A stretch of 17,150 nt of DNA from an uncultured Clostridia bacterium (GTDB taxonomy: Bacteria > Bacillota > Clostridia > Oscillospirales > Acutalibacteraceae). Positions 1-6,972 of the stretch are shown in pieces. The position numbers and the translations under genes were made by a program. Every line of letters starts with the position of its first letter. Position 1 is the stretch's first letter. The DNA lies in NCBI GenBank assembly GCA_946186535.1, contig CAMHNT010000010.1, forward strand, positions 1 to 17,150, read 5' to 3'. The notes below the pieces were generated by a model, which had not been told where the DNA came from, searched no databases, and worked only from the letters and a program-made list of their open reading frames with translations.

Positions 1-1304
1 CACATATATTCCAACTTGACAACCACAGAATTAAAATTCTCAAGAATAATAATCGACACATTCGAATCATTGATCTGATGTTCTGAATCAAGCTGCATAT
101 TTGCGTCTTTGATATAATCAAACATATAGTAAGGCTCTGTATTAAACATAACATCCATAGAATCATTAAAATCGAGTCCGCTGTCAAATTTTATCGTAAA
201 CATTTCATCTTCATTCTCGGCGGACTGAACCAAGTCATTAACCATAATATCCTTGACCTCCTCAAAGTCATAGATATAAGTAGACTCGACAACAAAATAA
301 TTTGCGCTGTCCGAATTACATTCCGGCAGAAAGAGATTGTAAACATCGTCCATACTTTCATTATCCTTGATCTCATCGATATCAGGAGAGATAATATGGT
401 CCGCCTGTATCTGCTCATCATTGAGATTAAAGTAATTAAAAAAAGCATTCTCGTTATCATCCCATGTTGCATCGAGATGATACCAGTTGCCGTCAATTTT
501 CACGGTATTCCACATATGAGCAGAATTTTCACCGTATCCGTTTGCATAATAGCAGTCAATCCCAACCTTGTTGAGAAGGAGACACATAGCATGTGCGTAC
601 CCCTCACAGACCGCACTCCCGTTAACAAGTGCGCCGTAAGCCGTGAACTCTTCCCAGCCGTCTTCCGAAGTTGTCACACCATTGGCATAAGAACAGTTCT
701 CCAGAACCGTATTATGAATATATTTTTCAAGATGATACGCTTTCAAGCCGCTGGGGATATTTGTAACAATACTTTCGATAGTTTCGTTAAGCTTTGAAAT
801 TCTTTGGCGGCACTCAACTCCTCCGACATAAGAGTAAAGCTGAATAACCGCCTGACTTCCTGCGGATCCGTAGGTATACCTGTTTGTTATCCAGAACACT
901 TCCGGGTGATCCATTGTATACGCTTTGATTGTGATGTCCATATCCTTTTCGCTGAAATTTTTGTCGGATACGGTAACTTTGCCGACAGGATAGAATCCGT
1001 ATTCATTAGTTTCCTCGGACACCCTGTACACAGCCTCACCTATACTTTTGTAACAGTCTTTCTGACTGTCTGTATATAAAGAATCGTATCCGAAGGTTAT
1101 ATCTCCGTTCGATTCGTAATATTCACAGTCAACACTTTCCGATGCAGTAACGGAAGTGTATCCGCCGTCATCGTCAAAATTGACCTTTTCAAACAGTTCT
1201 CCCCTGACATCATCGACAGCATCTGTTACCGCACAGCCGCCGGTCAATGAAACCATAGCCGCAGCAGCCGAAACGATAATTATTTTCTTAAATCTTTCCC
1301 ACAT
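1..1304 (-). CDS. Transglutaminase-like secreted/lipoprotein (3' end cut off by window)
   Basis: This reading frame stays open from the ATG at 1304 to the window edge, giving 434 complete codons; the C-terminus lies outside. The N-terminus has a KK pair, a hydrophobic stretch (about residues 8-22) and Cys24 in the context SLTGGC. That resembles a lipoprotein signal, although Thr at -3 is not a textbook lipobox. Residues 225-282 carry a transglutaminase-core triad: Cys233 in AVCEGYAHAM, His263 in SAHMWNTV and Asp278 in YHLDATWDD. Proteins with this core in Firmicutes are usually surface-attached proteases, peptidases or cross-linking enzymes; the substrate cannot be told. After about residue 285 comes an acidic region of unknown fold. 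An AGAGGG element lies 5 nt before the start. It follows the PEPCK terminator, so it probably has its own promoter, but I could not pick a convincing one. The domain call is confident; the cell-surface role is inferred. Confidence 0.85.
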   Translation of the reverse strand, partial: MWERFKKIIIVSAAAAMVSLTGGCAVTDAVDDVRGELFEKVNFDDDGGYTSVTASESVDCEYYESNGDITFGYDSLYTDSQKDCYKSIGEAVYRVSEETNEYGFYPVGKVTVSDKNFSEKDMDITIKAYTMDHPEVFWITNRYTYGSAGSQAVIQLYSYVGGVECRQRISKLNETIESIVTNIPSGLKAYHLEKYIHNTVLENCSYANGVTTSEDGWEEFTAYGALVNGSAVCEGYAHAMCLLLNKVGIDCYYANGYGENSAHMWNTVKIDGNWYHLDATWDDNENAFFNYFNLNDEQIQADHIISPDIDEIKDNESMDDVYNLFLPECNSDSANYFVVESTYIYDFEEVKDIMVNDLVQSAENEDEMFTIKFDSGLDFNDSMDVMFNTEPYYMFDYIKDANMQLDSEHQINDSNVSIIILENFNSVVVKLEYM

Positions 1305-1362
1305 ACTACCCTCTCTCTATTTACTGCAAACCTATAATTTTACAGCAAATATATATGCCAAA

Positions 1363-1391
1363 CTCACGGCAGCCAAAACGGCAGCCGTGAG
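1363..1391 (-). terminator. Terminator downstream of PEPCK
   Basis: An 8-bp stem (CTCACGGC with GCCGTGAG) is followed by an A-A mismatch, 3 more base pairs and an AAAAC loop. It lies 35 nt after the PEPCK stop. On the minus strand it is followed only by TTTGGCATATATA, so the U-tract is modest. It separates PEPCK from the transglutaminase gene. Confidence 0.55.
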
Positions 1392-1425
1392 CGGATATTT
1401 AAGCTATATTGCCAGATATTTATAA

Positions 1426-3192
1426 TTACTGAGCAAGTCTTTCCTTAAGACCTGCAAGCTCGTCGGAAAGCTCCTTCGGGAGTCTGTCGCCGAACTTCTT
1501 GTAGTACTCTTCGATCTCTGCAGCCTCAGCTGTCCATCTTTCCTTGTCGATGTAGAGAATAGACTTGAGTGTGTCGATATCGATATCAAGACCGTCGAGG
1601 TTGATGTCCTCAGGTCTCGGAACATAACCGATAGGTGTTTCCTCAGCGTCAGCCTTGCCTTCGCATCTCTTGAGGATCCACTCAAGAACACGGAAGTTGT
1701 CGCCGAAGCCCGGCCACAGGAAGTTGCCGTCTTCGTCAAGACGGAACCAGTTAACGTTGAAGATCTTCGGAGCCTTGTCGCCGAGGATCTCGCCCATCTC
1801 ACACCAGTGCTTGAAGTAGTCACCCATGTGGTAACCGCAGAACGGAAGCATAGCCATAGGATCATGTCTAAGCTGACCAACAGCACCCGTAGCAGCAGCT
1901 GTTGTCTCGGAAGCCATGATAGAACCTACGAATACACCGTTGTTCCAGCTTCTTGACTGATATACGAGCGGAGTTGTTGTAGCACGTCTGCCGCCGAAAA
2001 TGATAGCGGATACAGGAACGCCTGCGGTATCATCGAACTTATCGCTGATGCATGGGCAGTTCTTTGCAGGAGCTGTGAAACGGCTGTTCGGGTGAGCACC
2101 CTTAGATTCAGCTGTCTTGCCGTTCCAAGGCTTGCCGAGCCAGTCAATAGCATTCTCAGGCGGATTCTTGTCGAGACCCTCCCACCAAACTGTATTGTTG
2201 TCGAGGTTGAGAGCCACGTTTGTGAAGATTGTGCCCTTCTTTGTGGAAGCGAGAGCGTTCGGGTTGGACTTAACGTTTGTACCCGGTGCAACGCCGAAGA
2301 AGCCGTTCTCAGGGTTGATAGCCCAGAGTCTGCCGTCAGGACCTTTGCGCATCCAAGCGATATCATCGCCTACTGTCCAAACCTTGTAGCCAGCGTCGAG
2401 GTAGCTCTTCGGAGGAATGAGCATAGCGAGGTTTGTCTTACCGCAAGCAGACGGGAATGCGGCTGTAACGTACTTGATCTCTCCCTCAGGATTCTCGATA
2501 CCGAGGATAAGCATGTGCTCAGCCATCCACTCGTCGTTCTTGCCGAGATAGGAAGCGATTCTCAGTGCGAAGCACTTCTTGCCGAGGAGAACGTTTCCGC
2601 CGTAAGCGGAGTTAACGGAGATGATATAGTTGTCCTCCGGGAAATGAGTGATATATCTCTTCTCAGGATCGATGTCACAGCTTGCGTGAAGGCCCTTGAT
2701 CCAGTTCTCGCTGTCGCCGAGAACCTCTTCAACTGCCGAGCCCACTCTTGTCATGATAGACATGTTAAGTACAACATAGATAGAGTCTGTAACCTCATAA
2801 CCGATCTGAGCGAGAGGTGAACCTACAGGACCCATTGAATAAGGGATAACGTACATTGTACGACCCTTGTATGAACCCTTTGCGATATCAAAGAGCATTT
2901 CATAAGCAGCCTTCGGCTCCATCCAGTGGTTAGTCGGGCCTGCGTCCTCTTCGTTTCTTGAACAGATGAAAGTTCTTGCCTCAACACGGGCAACGTCATT
3001 CTCTCTTGTACGGTGGAGATAGCAGTCCGGAAGAAGCTCCTCGTTGAGCTTAATCATTTCGCCGGAAGCAACAGCCTGTGCCTTAAGGTCAGCGAGCTGC
3101 TCAGCGGAACCGTCGATCCAAACTACGTTGTCAGGTGTAACGAGCGCTTTCATTTCTTCAACCCATGAAAGCACCGATTTGTTGTTAGTCAT
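1426..3192 (-). CDS. pckG: Phosphoenolpyruvate carboxykinase (GTP)
   Basis: This enzyme interconverts oxaloacetate plus GTP with PEP, CO2 and GDP in the cytosol (EC 4.1.1.32). In anaerobic gut bacteria it often runs toward oxaloacetate as a CO2-fixing step to succinate or propionate; the direction here is inference. The 588-aa length fits the GTP family. The diagnostic P-loop FPSACGKTN is at residues 246-254 with the hyper-reactive Cys250. The metal and nucleotide motif GDDIAW is at 275-280, GGRR at 400-403 and FGDNFRV at 496-502. The open frame extends 11 codons further upstream, but the ATG at 3192 has an AGGAG site 9 nt upstream and gives the expected N-terminus MTNNKS, so that start is chosen. 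It is monocistronic, with a near-consensus promoter 48-76 nt upstream and a hairpin after the stop. The regular, restricted codon use resembles that of gdhA and suggests high expression. Confidence 0.97.
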   Translation of the reverse strand: MTNNKSVLSWVEEMKALVTPDNVVWIDGSAEQLADLKAQAVASGEMIKLNEELLPDCYLHRTRENDVARVEARTFICSRNEEDAGPTNHWMEPKAAYEMLFDIAKGSYKGRTMYVIPYSMGPVGSPLAQIGYEVTDSIYVVLNMSIMTRVGSAVEEVLGDSENWIKGLHASCDIDPEKRYITHFPEDNYIISVNSAYGGNVLLGKKCFALRIASYLGKNDEWMAEHMLILGIENPEGEIKYVTAAFPSACGKTNLAMLIPPKSYLDAGYKVWTVGDDIAWMRKGPDGRLWAINPENGFFGVAPGTNVKSNPNALASTKKGTIFTNVALNLDNNTVWWEGLDKNPPENAIDWLGKPWNGKTAESKGAHPNSRFTAPAKNCPCISDKFDDTAGVPVSAIIFGGRRATTTPLVYQSRSWNNGVFVGSIMASETTAAATGAVGQLRHDPMAMLPFCGYHMGDYFKHWCEMGEILGDKAPKIFNVNWFRLDEDGNFLWPGFGDNFRVLEWILKRCEGKADAEETPIGYVPRPEDINLDGLDIDIDTLKSILYIDKERWTAEAAEIEEYYKKFGDRLPKELSDELAGLKERLAQ

Positions 3193-3239
3193 TTCAATTA
3201 ACTCCTTTCGGCCGTAACACGGCACATTGATACAAGATG

Positions 3240-3268
3240 ATTATACAACAATTTTTGAATTATTTCAA
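3240..3268 (-). promoter_or_regulatory. Sigma-A-type promoter of pckG
   Basis: On the minus strand, TTGAAA (3268-3263), a 17-bp spacer and a perfect TATAAT (3245-3240). Predicted transcription start is near 3233, giving a leader of roughly 40 nt before the ATG at 3192. Confidence 0.75.
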
Positions 3269-3678
3269 TAGACAAATTTCATTTTTTGTTAATTTTAATA
3301 ATCAGTTCACTATTAATGTCAAATTTTGATAATTAATTTAAAGCATTAAAGCGAAAATTGGGTAATTTTTAAACTTTGTTTTTTATATGTAAAATTCTAT
3401 TATTCATTTTATGATAGATATGGAAATTAAAATTACTGTTGATGAATTTTTGTGCTAATGTTTGAAAGTTAGTTTTAAAAAACCCAAACCGGCTGTTTTA
3501 TTATTTTTCATATTTTTCACACAAAAAGAAAAGCGGTGAAATGCATAAAGAAATTTTGAAATTTCAAAACTGCAAAATTAAAAAAAGAATTTTAAAAAAG
3601 CACTTTGAAAAAGATCCCTCTGCAAGCACCGCCGTTGCCCATAATTACCGCAAAACTATCCTGCTTTCGTAAGCACTG
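3269..3678. other. AT-rich intergenic gap between tsaD and pckG
   Basis: About 410 bp of A/T-rich DNA with no convincing gene. It holds an exact 16-bp palindrome, TTTTGAAATTTCAAAA, at 3554-3569, and several T-runs on the minus strand downstream of tsaD (around 3575-3612) that may help end transcription. I see no strong hairpin followed by a U-tract for tsaD. A 43-codon plus-strand frame at 3541-3672 lacks a ribosome binding site and is not called. Confidence 0.5.
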
Positions 3679-4716
3679 CTACCCCAGCTCAATCGACATT
3701 GTAGCCGCAGCATTCAGATCAAGATTTGCAGTATTTCCGTTTTTATATTCATAATAAGCCTGAGCGCCGACCATAGCGCCGTTATCTCCGCATAGCCTGA
3801 GCTCGGGCATATAGAGTTTATAATTTTTCTTTCCGCACTCCTCCTCAAGACGCCGTCTTAAAAGAGAATTTGCGGAAACGCCGCCTGCGATAACAAGGTT
3901 CGTATAACCGAAATCATCTGCGGCTTTCATGAAGTTGTCGACCAGACATCCGACAACCGCCTTCCGGAACGATGCGGAAAGATTTTCGACATTAACACTT
4001 TCGCCCTTCTGTGAAGCGTTGTGTATGATATTTATAGCTGCGGTTTTAAGTCCCGAGAAACTAAAATCGTACGGTGCGTCCGCAACTCTCGGGCGAGGGA
4101 GCGTATATGCATTTTCGTCTCCCTTTTCGGCAATCTTGTCGAGATTGATACCGCCCGGGTACTGCATACCCATGGTACGCGCAACCTTGTCGAAAACCTC
4201 GCCTGCGGCGTCGTCACGTGTTTTTCCGATAATTTTCATCTTCGTGTAATCTTCAACCGCAACTATATGGCTGTGACCGCCCGAAACAACAAGGCACAGA
4301 AACGGCGGTTTTAGTCCGGGATTTGTGATATAGTTGGCGGCGATGTGAGAGCGAAGATGATGAACGGGTACAAGAGGCAGACCTGTCGCATAAGAAAGCC
4401 CCTTCGCAAAATTCACTCCGACCAGAAGCGCGCCGATAAGCCCCGGCGCATACGTCACCGCAACTGCGTCAATGTCATTCAAAGAAAGTTCAGCCTGTTC
4501 GAGAGCCTCTGCGACAACTCCCGTAATAGCCTCTGCGTGACGTCTTGAAGCGATCTCGGGAACTACTCCTCCGTAAAGCTTATGCTCCTCCACCTGAGAA
4601 ACGACAACGGACGAAAGGACGGTTCTGCCGTTTTCAACAACAGCCGCCGCCGTTTCGTCGCATGAGCTTTCTATAGACAATATTTTTATTTTTTCATTAC
4701 TGTTACTGCAATCCAT
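3679..4716 (-). CDS. tsaD: tRNA N6-adenosine threonylcarbamoyltransferase TsaD
   Basis: TsaD (Kae1/YgjD family) transfers the threonylcarbamoyl group from TC-AMP to A37 of ANN-decoding tRNAs, working with TsaB and TsaE. The 345-aa length is typical. Diagnostic features are ILSIESSCDET near residues 12-22, the metal-binding HHLRSH (119-124, with His120 and His124), VSGGHS (144-149), GGVSANSLLRR (278-288) and CGDNGAMVG (309-317) with the metal-ligand Asp311. The start ATG at 4716 is the only reasonable one before the ESSCDET motif. Its AGAGG site is 13 nt away, which is long, so initiation may be weak. In many Firmicutes tsaD follows tsaB and rimI directly; here rimI is upstream, but 262 bp holding a folded repeat lie between them, and tsaB and tsaE are not in the window. 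Confidence 0.97.
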   Translation of the reverse strand: MDCSNSNEKIKILSIESSCDETAAAVVENGRTVLSSVVVSQVEEHKLYGGVVPEIASRRHAEAITGVVAEALEQAELSLNDIDAVAVTYAPGLIGALLVGVNFAKGLSYATGLPLVPVHHLRSHIAANYITNPGLKPPFLCLVVSGGHSHIVAVEDYTKMKIIGKTRDDAAGEVFDKVARTMGMQYPGGINLDKIAEKGDENAYTLPRPRVADAPYDFSFSGLKTAAINIIHNASQKGESVNVENLSASFRKAVVGCLVDNFMKAADDFGYTNLVIAGGVSANSLLRRRLEEECGKKNYKLYMPELRLCGDNGAMVGAQAYYEYKNGNTANLDLNAAATMSIELG

Positions 4717-4790
4717 ATTCTGATACTAACCTCTTTCGTTTGTACTTAAAAAACGTATATATTTCAAATCACCATCCACAACTTAAAGAC

Positions 4791-4960
4791 AGCGAAGCTT
4801 ATTAAAGTTTTTGCACAGCTTTTTTCAAAAAGCTGGCGGTTTCCAAAGGCAGAGCCGGCGACGGCACGCAGTGCCTAGTGCTGTGCAGCGGGTTCTTAAG
4901 GGCGGAGCCCTTAACGATATATTGCTCGTTCAAAATTCCGCAATGCGGAATTTTGTTTTA
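4791..4960 (-). repeat. Multi-hairpin intergenic repeat, copy A
   Basis: This GC-richer block begins about 25 nt after the rimI stop and shares its layout with copy B at 11994-12165. Read on the minus strand it holds: a hairpin at 4954-4932 (stem AAAATTCCGCA); TTAAGGGC-TCC-GCCCTTAA at 4914-4896; a small GGCAC-TGC-GTGCC hairpin at 4875-4863; a degenerate GGCTCTGCCTTTGG segment at 4856-4843 that in copy B is a full hairpin; AACCGC; a 20-nt hairpin at 4835-4816 (stem CAGCTTTTT); then AAACTTT and GCTTCGCT. The tail of the first hairpin may also act as the rimI terminator. A protein-like frame across it (4811-5077, plus) is an artefact of the repeat. Confidence 0.75.
4932..4954 (-). terminator. 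Bidirectional terminator-like hairpin after rimI
   Basis: An 11-bp perfect stem, AAAATTCCGCA paired with TGCGGAATTTT, one central base between the arms. It starts 24 nt after the rimI stop. The A/T ends of the stem supply a short U-tract on either strand, and on the plus strand it runs into TTTTGTTTTA. It is the first element of repeat copy A. Confidence 0.5.
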
Positions 4961-4978
4961 TCCTTCCCTGTCTCTGTT

Positions 4979-5422
4979 CTATTCAAAATTCAGCGTCATA
5001 ATATAAGCATTTTCCGTCGGAGCCGTATAAAAATTCTTTCTCTCCCCGACCGTCTCAAACCCAAACTTCTTATATAAAGCTATTGCACTCTCGTTCGACT
5101 TTCTGACCTCGAGCGACAGAAAAGCAAGCTTTTTTTCACAGGATATTTTCACTGCATTTTCAAGAAGCGCCGAAGCGATTCCGCACCTCCTGAACCCGGG
5201 CAGAACCGCAATGTTTGCGATGTATCCCTCATCGAGAACCGAATGGAAACCGATATATCCTACAGGCTTGTTATCCGAAAGAGCAACAAGAAAATTTGAT
5301 GTTTCATTGTTCAGCTCCGCCTCAAAGCCGCTATACGTCCACGGCTTTGAAAAGCTTGCGTTTTCAATTTCAACCAAACCGTCTATATGTCCGACAGTCA
5401 TTTTTTCAATTATAATATTCAT
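4979..5422 (-). CDS. rimI: Ribosomal protein S18-alanine N-acetyltransferase RimI
   Basis: RimI is a GNAT enzyme that acetylates the N-terminal alanine of ribosomal protein S18 using acetyl-CoA. The protein has 147 aa, the usual length. The acetyl-CoA-binding motif A is at residues 69-87, with RRCGIA at 78-83 filling the R/Q-x-x-G-x-G/A pattern. LEVR (104-107, with Glu105) and SAIALYKKFGF (with Tyr117) match the catalytic Glu and Tyr positions of characterised RimI. It lies 24 nt after the ywlE-like gene and upstream of tsaD, a common association that supports RimI over another GNAT. The Shine-Dalgarno is poor (GGGTG about 9 nt upstream), so translation may depend on coupling to the upstream gene. 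The nearest in-frame alternative, Met8, also lacks a site. Confidence 0.9.
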   Translation of the reverse strand: MNIIIEKMTVGHIDGLVEIENASFSKPWTYSGFEAELNNETSNFLVALSDNKPVGYIGFHSVLDEGYIANIAVLPGFRRCGIASALLENAVKISCEKKLAFLSLEVRKSNESAIALYKKFGFETVGERKNFYTAPTENAYIMTLNFE

Positions 5423-5446
5423 TCTTTTTGCACCCGAAAATCTCGC

Positions 5447-5881
5447 TCAGACGTCATAATTCTCTTTCACAAAATCGGCAAGCTTTTCAAGATTCACCGA
5501 AATCTCACCCCTTGTTTTTCTGTAAATATCAATATCACCGCCGTAAGGGTCGGAAACGTCCTCTTCAAAAAGATAAATTTTTTTCTTTTCAACACCCATT
5601 GTGAGCAGTCCGAGCGCATGTGAATATGTCATCGGAACAAACAAATCGTACTCCGAAAGATTCAAAGCCGTAACGCTCGTTGACCTGAAGCCTGTCAAAT
5701 CTATTCCGATCTCTTTCATAACGGCAACGGAATTGTCGCTTGCAGGCGAGCCTGTAAATGTTGCCGTGCCTGCGCTCCGGCATTCGACGTTCATATTTCT
5801 TTCCTCACAGATTTTTTTAAACAAAGCCTCCGCCATGGGACTTCTGCAAGTATTGCCCGAGCAGACAAAAAGAATTTTCAT
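5447..5881 (-). CDS. ywlE: Low-molecular-weight phosphatase, probable protein-arginine phosphatase (YwlE-like)
   Basis: This is a 144-aa cytosolic phosphatase of the LMW-PTP fold. The phosphate-binding loop is VCSGNTCRSPMAEA (residues 6-19) with nucleophile Cys7 and Arg13, and the general acid Asp111 lies in DPYGGDIDIY (111-120). In this loop Thr11 replaces the Ile or Val common in tyrosine phosphatases. In Bacillus subtilis YwlE, threonine at this place gives specificity for phosphoarginine, and the DP-GG-IDIY segment also matches YwlE. The likely role is therefore removing arginine phosphates placed by McsB-type kinases; no such kinase is in the window. The start has GGAAG 8 nt upstream and a promoter about 80 nt upstream. 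It is the first gene of a ywlE-rimI-(repeat)-tsaD unit. Arginine specificity is inferred from the loop residue. Confidence 0.88.
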   Translation of the reverse strand: MKILFVCSGNTCRSPMAEALFKKICEERNMNVECRSAGTATFTGSPASDNSVAVMKEIGIDLTGFRSTSVTALNLSEYDLFVPMTYSHALGLLTMGVEKKKIYLFEEDVSDPYGGDIDIYRKTRGEISVNLEKLADFVKENYDV

Positions 5882-5958
5882 ATTTTACACTTCCCTTTTA
5901 AAACTAAAGCATAAGCTGTTTCTTATTTCTAAATTATACTGCTCCAGTATTCTATCAT

Positions 5959-5987
5959 ATTTTATCATAATATTGCACATTTAGCAA
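5959..5987 (-). promoter_or_regulatory. Promoter of the ywlE-rimI(-tsaD) unit
   Basis: On the minus strand, TTGCTA (5987-5982), a 17-bp spacer and TAAAAT (5964-5959). It lies just after the terminator of the upstream PRTase-like gene, so the unit has its own start. Leader about 70 nt. Confidence 0.6.
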
Positions 5988-5995
5988 GCTATAAA

Positions 5996-6032
5996 CAAAA
6001 ACCGTTCCCCGACAGCCTGTCAATCGGGGAAC
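5996..6032 (-). terminator. Rho-independent terminator of the PRTase-like gene
   Basis: Stem GTTCCCCGA with TCGGGGAAC (6004-6012 and 6024-6032), 9 bp with an 11-nt loop. On the minus strand it is followed by GGTTTTTGTTT. A strong intrinsic terminator about 65 nt after the stop codon. Confidence 0.85.
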
Positions 6033-6097
6033 AGCTCAATATTTTTTGCAGTTATTTCAACGAATAACCGATTTTATTTTACACTCTGCCGTTAAGC

Positions 6098-6733
6098 TCA
6101 CAGTGCCGAATAGCCGAAGCTGTTAACGAGAGCTTCGATTTTTTCTCCACGCTCGCAGATAGGGCACTTGTTCGGTTTATAGCTCTGATAATCTCCGAGA
6201 TCGTTCGGATCAAAAATGGAATTAACGGGATGTCCGTCACATTCGTCAACGGTCGCGAAAATCGCCGAAACACCTACAACATTTCCGCCGTAATAATTTA
6301 CTGCGTCCATCGCCGCAAGAGCGCTCTTTCCGGTAGTTACCGAAGCGGCGAGAACAAGAACGTTTTTCCCTGCAAGCATGGGTACAAGGTTATCACGGAA
6401 CATCATCTGACCGCCCGAAATAAACTCAGGCGATATAACATAGATCGTCTGGTGCGCGTTCATATTCAGATAATGATCCTGCGTTAGCTCGTCGGCGATA
6501 CACGTTCCGACAACCTCCATGCCGTCAATACAGAGAATACTGTCTATAATAGTATTTGCACGGTAGTTGTTCACAAGCTCCTTTGCGACAGCCTTAGCTT
6601 CCGAAAGACGCATCTTCTGAGTGGTTACGTCAATAAAGTAATTTGTATGGCTGTGCATTGTTGCAAAGTGACCCTTTCTTACACGAAGAAACACATCTCT
6701 GTTTTTTGTTCTGATTTTAAGTTCTGTTGCCAT
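6098..6733 (-). CDS. Orotate-phosphoribosyltransferase-like protein with altered PRPP motif
   Basis: A 211-aa protein that looks like a type I phosphoribosyltransferase related to PyrE. Residues 125-137 read VLVLAASVTTGKS, followed by an alpha helix and the beta strand NVVGVSAIF, as in PRPP-binding enzymes. The two acidic residues that normally follow the four hydrophobic ones in this motif and bind the ribose of PRPP are both alanine here, and the usual GG is GK. The C-terminal part has Cys165 in DECDGH and a CPIC motif (190-193), which could hold a metal. It may be a divergent OPRTase, a PRTase with another substrate, or a regulatory protein; annotation as plain PyrE would be unsafe. AGAGGTG lies 5 nt before the ATG. 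It is a single-gene unit between its own promoter and terminator, with no pyrimidine genes nearby. Confidence 0.8.
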   Translation of the reverse strand: MATELKIRTKNRDVFLRVRKGHFATMHSHTNYFIDVTTQKMRLSEAKAVAKELVNNYRANTIIDSILCIDGMEVVGTCIADELTQDHYLNMNAHQTIYVISPEFISGGQMMFRDNLVPMLAGKNVLVLAASVTTGKSALAAMDAVNYYGGNVVGVSAIFATVDECDGHPVNSIFDPNDLGDYQSYKPNKCPICERGEKIEALVNSFGYSAL

Positions 6734-6774
6734 AGTACACCTCTATTTAACAAAATTTATTTAACATTGTTTAT

Positions 6775-6803
6775 ATTTTACTATATTTTGCTCAAAAAAT
6801 CAA
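6775..6803 (-). promoter_or_regulatory. Promoter of the PRTase-like gene
   Basis: On the minus strand, TTGATT (6803-6798), a 17-bp spacer and TAAAAT (6780-6775), about 42 nt before the start codon. It is back-to-back with the exonuclease promoter, about 75 bp apart. Confidence 0.65.
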
Positions 6804-6876
6804 GTGCAATTATGTGCTGATTATATTATATATTTAAACTTTTTATTAAATATTAAGATAAAAAACACAGAACAGA

Positions 6877-6905
6877 TTGATTTATTTGTATTATCCTGTT
6901 ATAAT
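6877..6905 (+). promoter_or_regulatory. Promoter of the DEDDh exonuclease gene
   Basis: TTGATT (6877-6882), a 17-bp spacer and perfect TATAAT (6900-6905). Expected transcription start is near 6912. The promoter lies inside the upstream open frame, which shows that an ATG at 6877 cannot be the translation start. Confidence 0.75.
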
Positions 6906-6972
6906 ATATCAAACAAGCTTATTATATCACCTTTTCGATATAAACAACGTGTTATACTCGGGAGTACTGTTT

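Noticed and set aside
2092..2820. 242-codon plus-strand ORF opposite pckG
   Set aside because: Antisense shadow of a highly biased coding sequence; the minus-strand frame has all PEPCK motifs.
3554..3569. Perfect palindrome TTTTGAAATTTCAAAA
   Set aside because: A/T-only arms apart from two G/C pairs in very AT-rich DNA, not near a recognisable promoter; chance is likely.
3541..3672. 43-codon plus-strand ORF (starting MHKEILKFQN) in the AT-rich gap
   Set aside because: No Shine-Dalgarno before the ATG and lysine-rich composition as expected from AT-rich DNA; no promoter seen. Not enough for a gene call.
4811..5077. 88-codon plus-strand ORF over repeat copy A and the end of rimI
   Set aside because: It is translation of the structured repeat plus antisense of rimI. 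A similar peptide (GFQRxS… and ALN…) appears over copy B, so it reflects the DNA repeat and not a protein family.
6877..6972. N-terminal extension of the exonuclease (32 extra codons)
   Set aside because: The extension overlaps a near-consensus promoter and lies before the Exo I motif by an unusual distance; the ATG at 6973 has a ribosome binding site.
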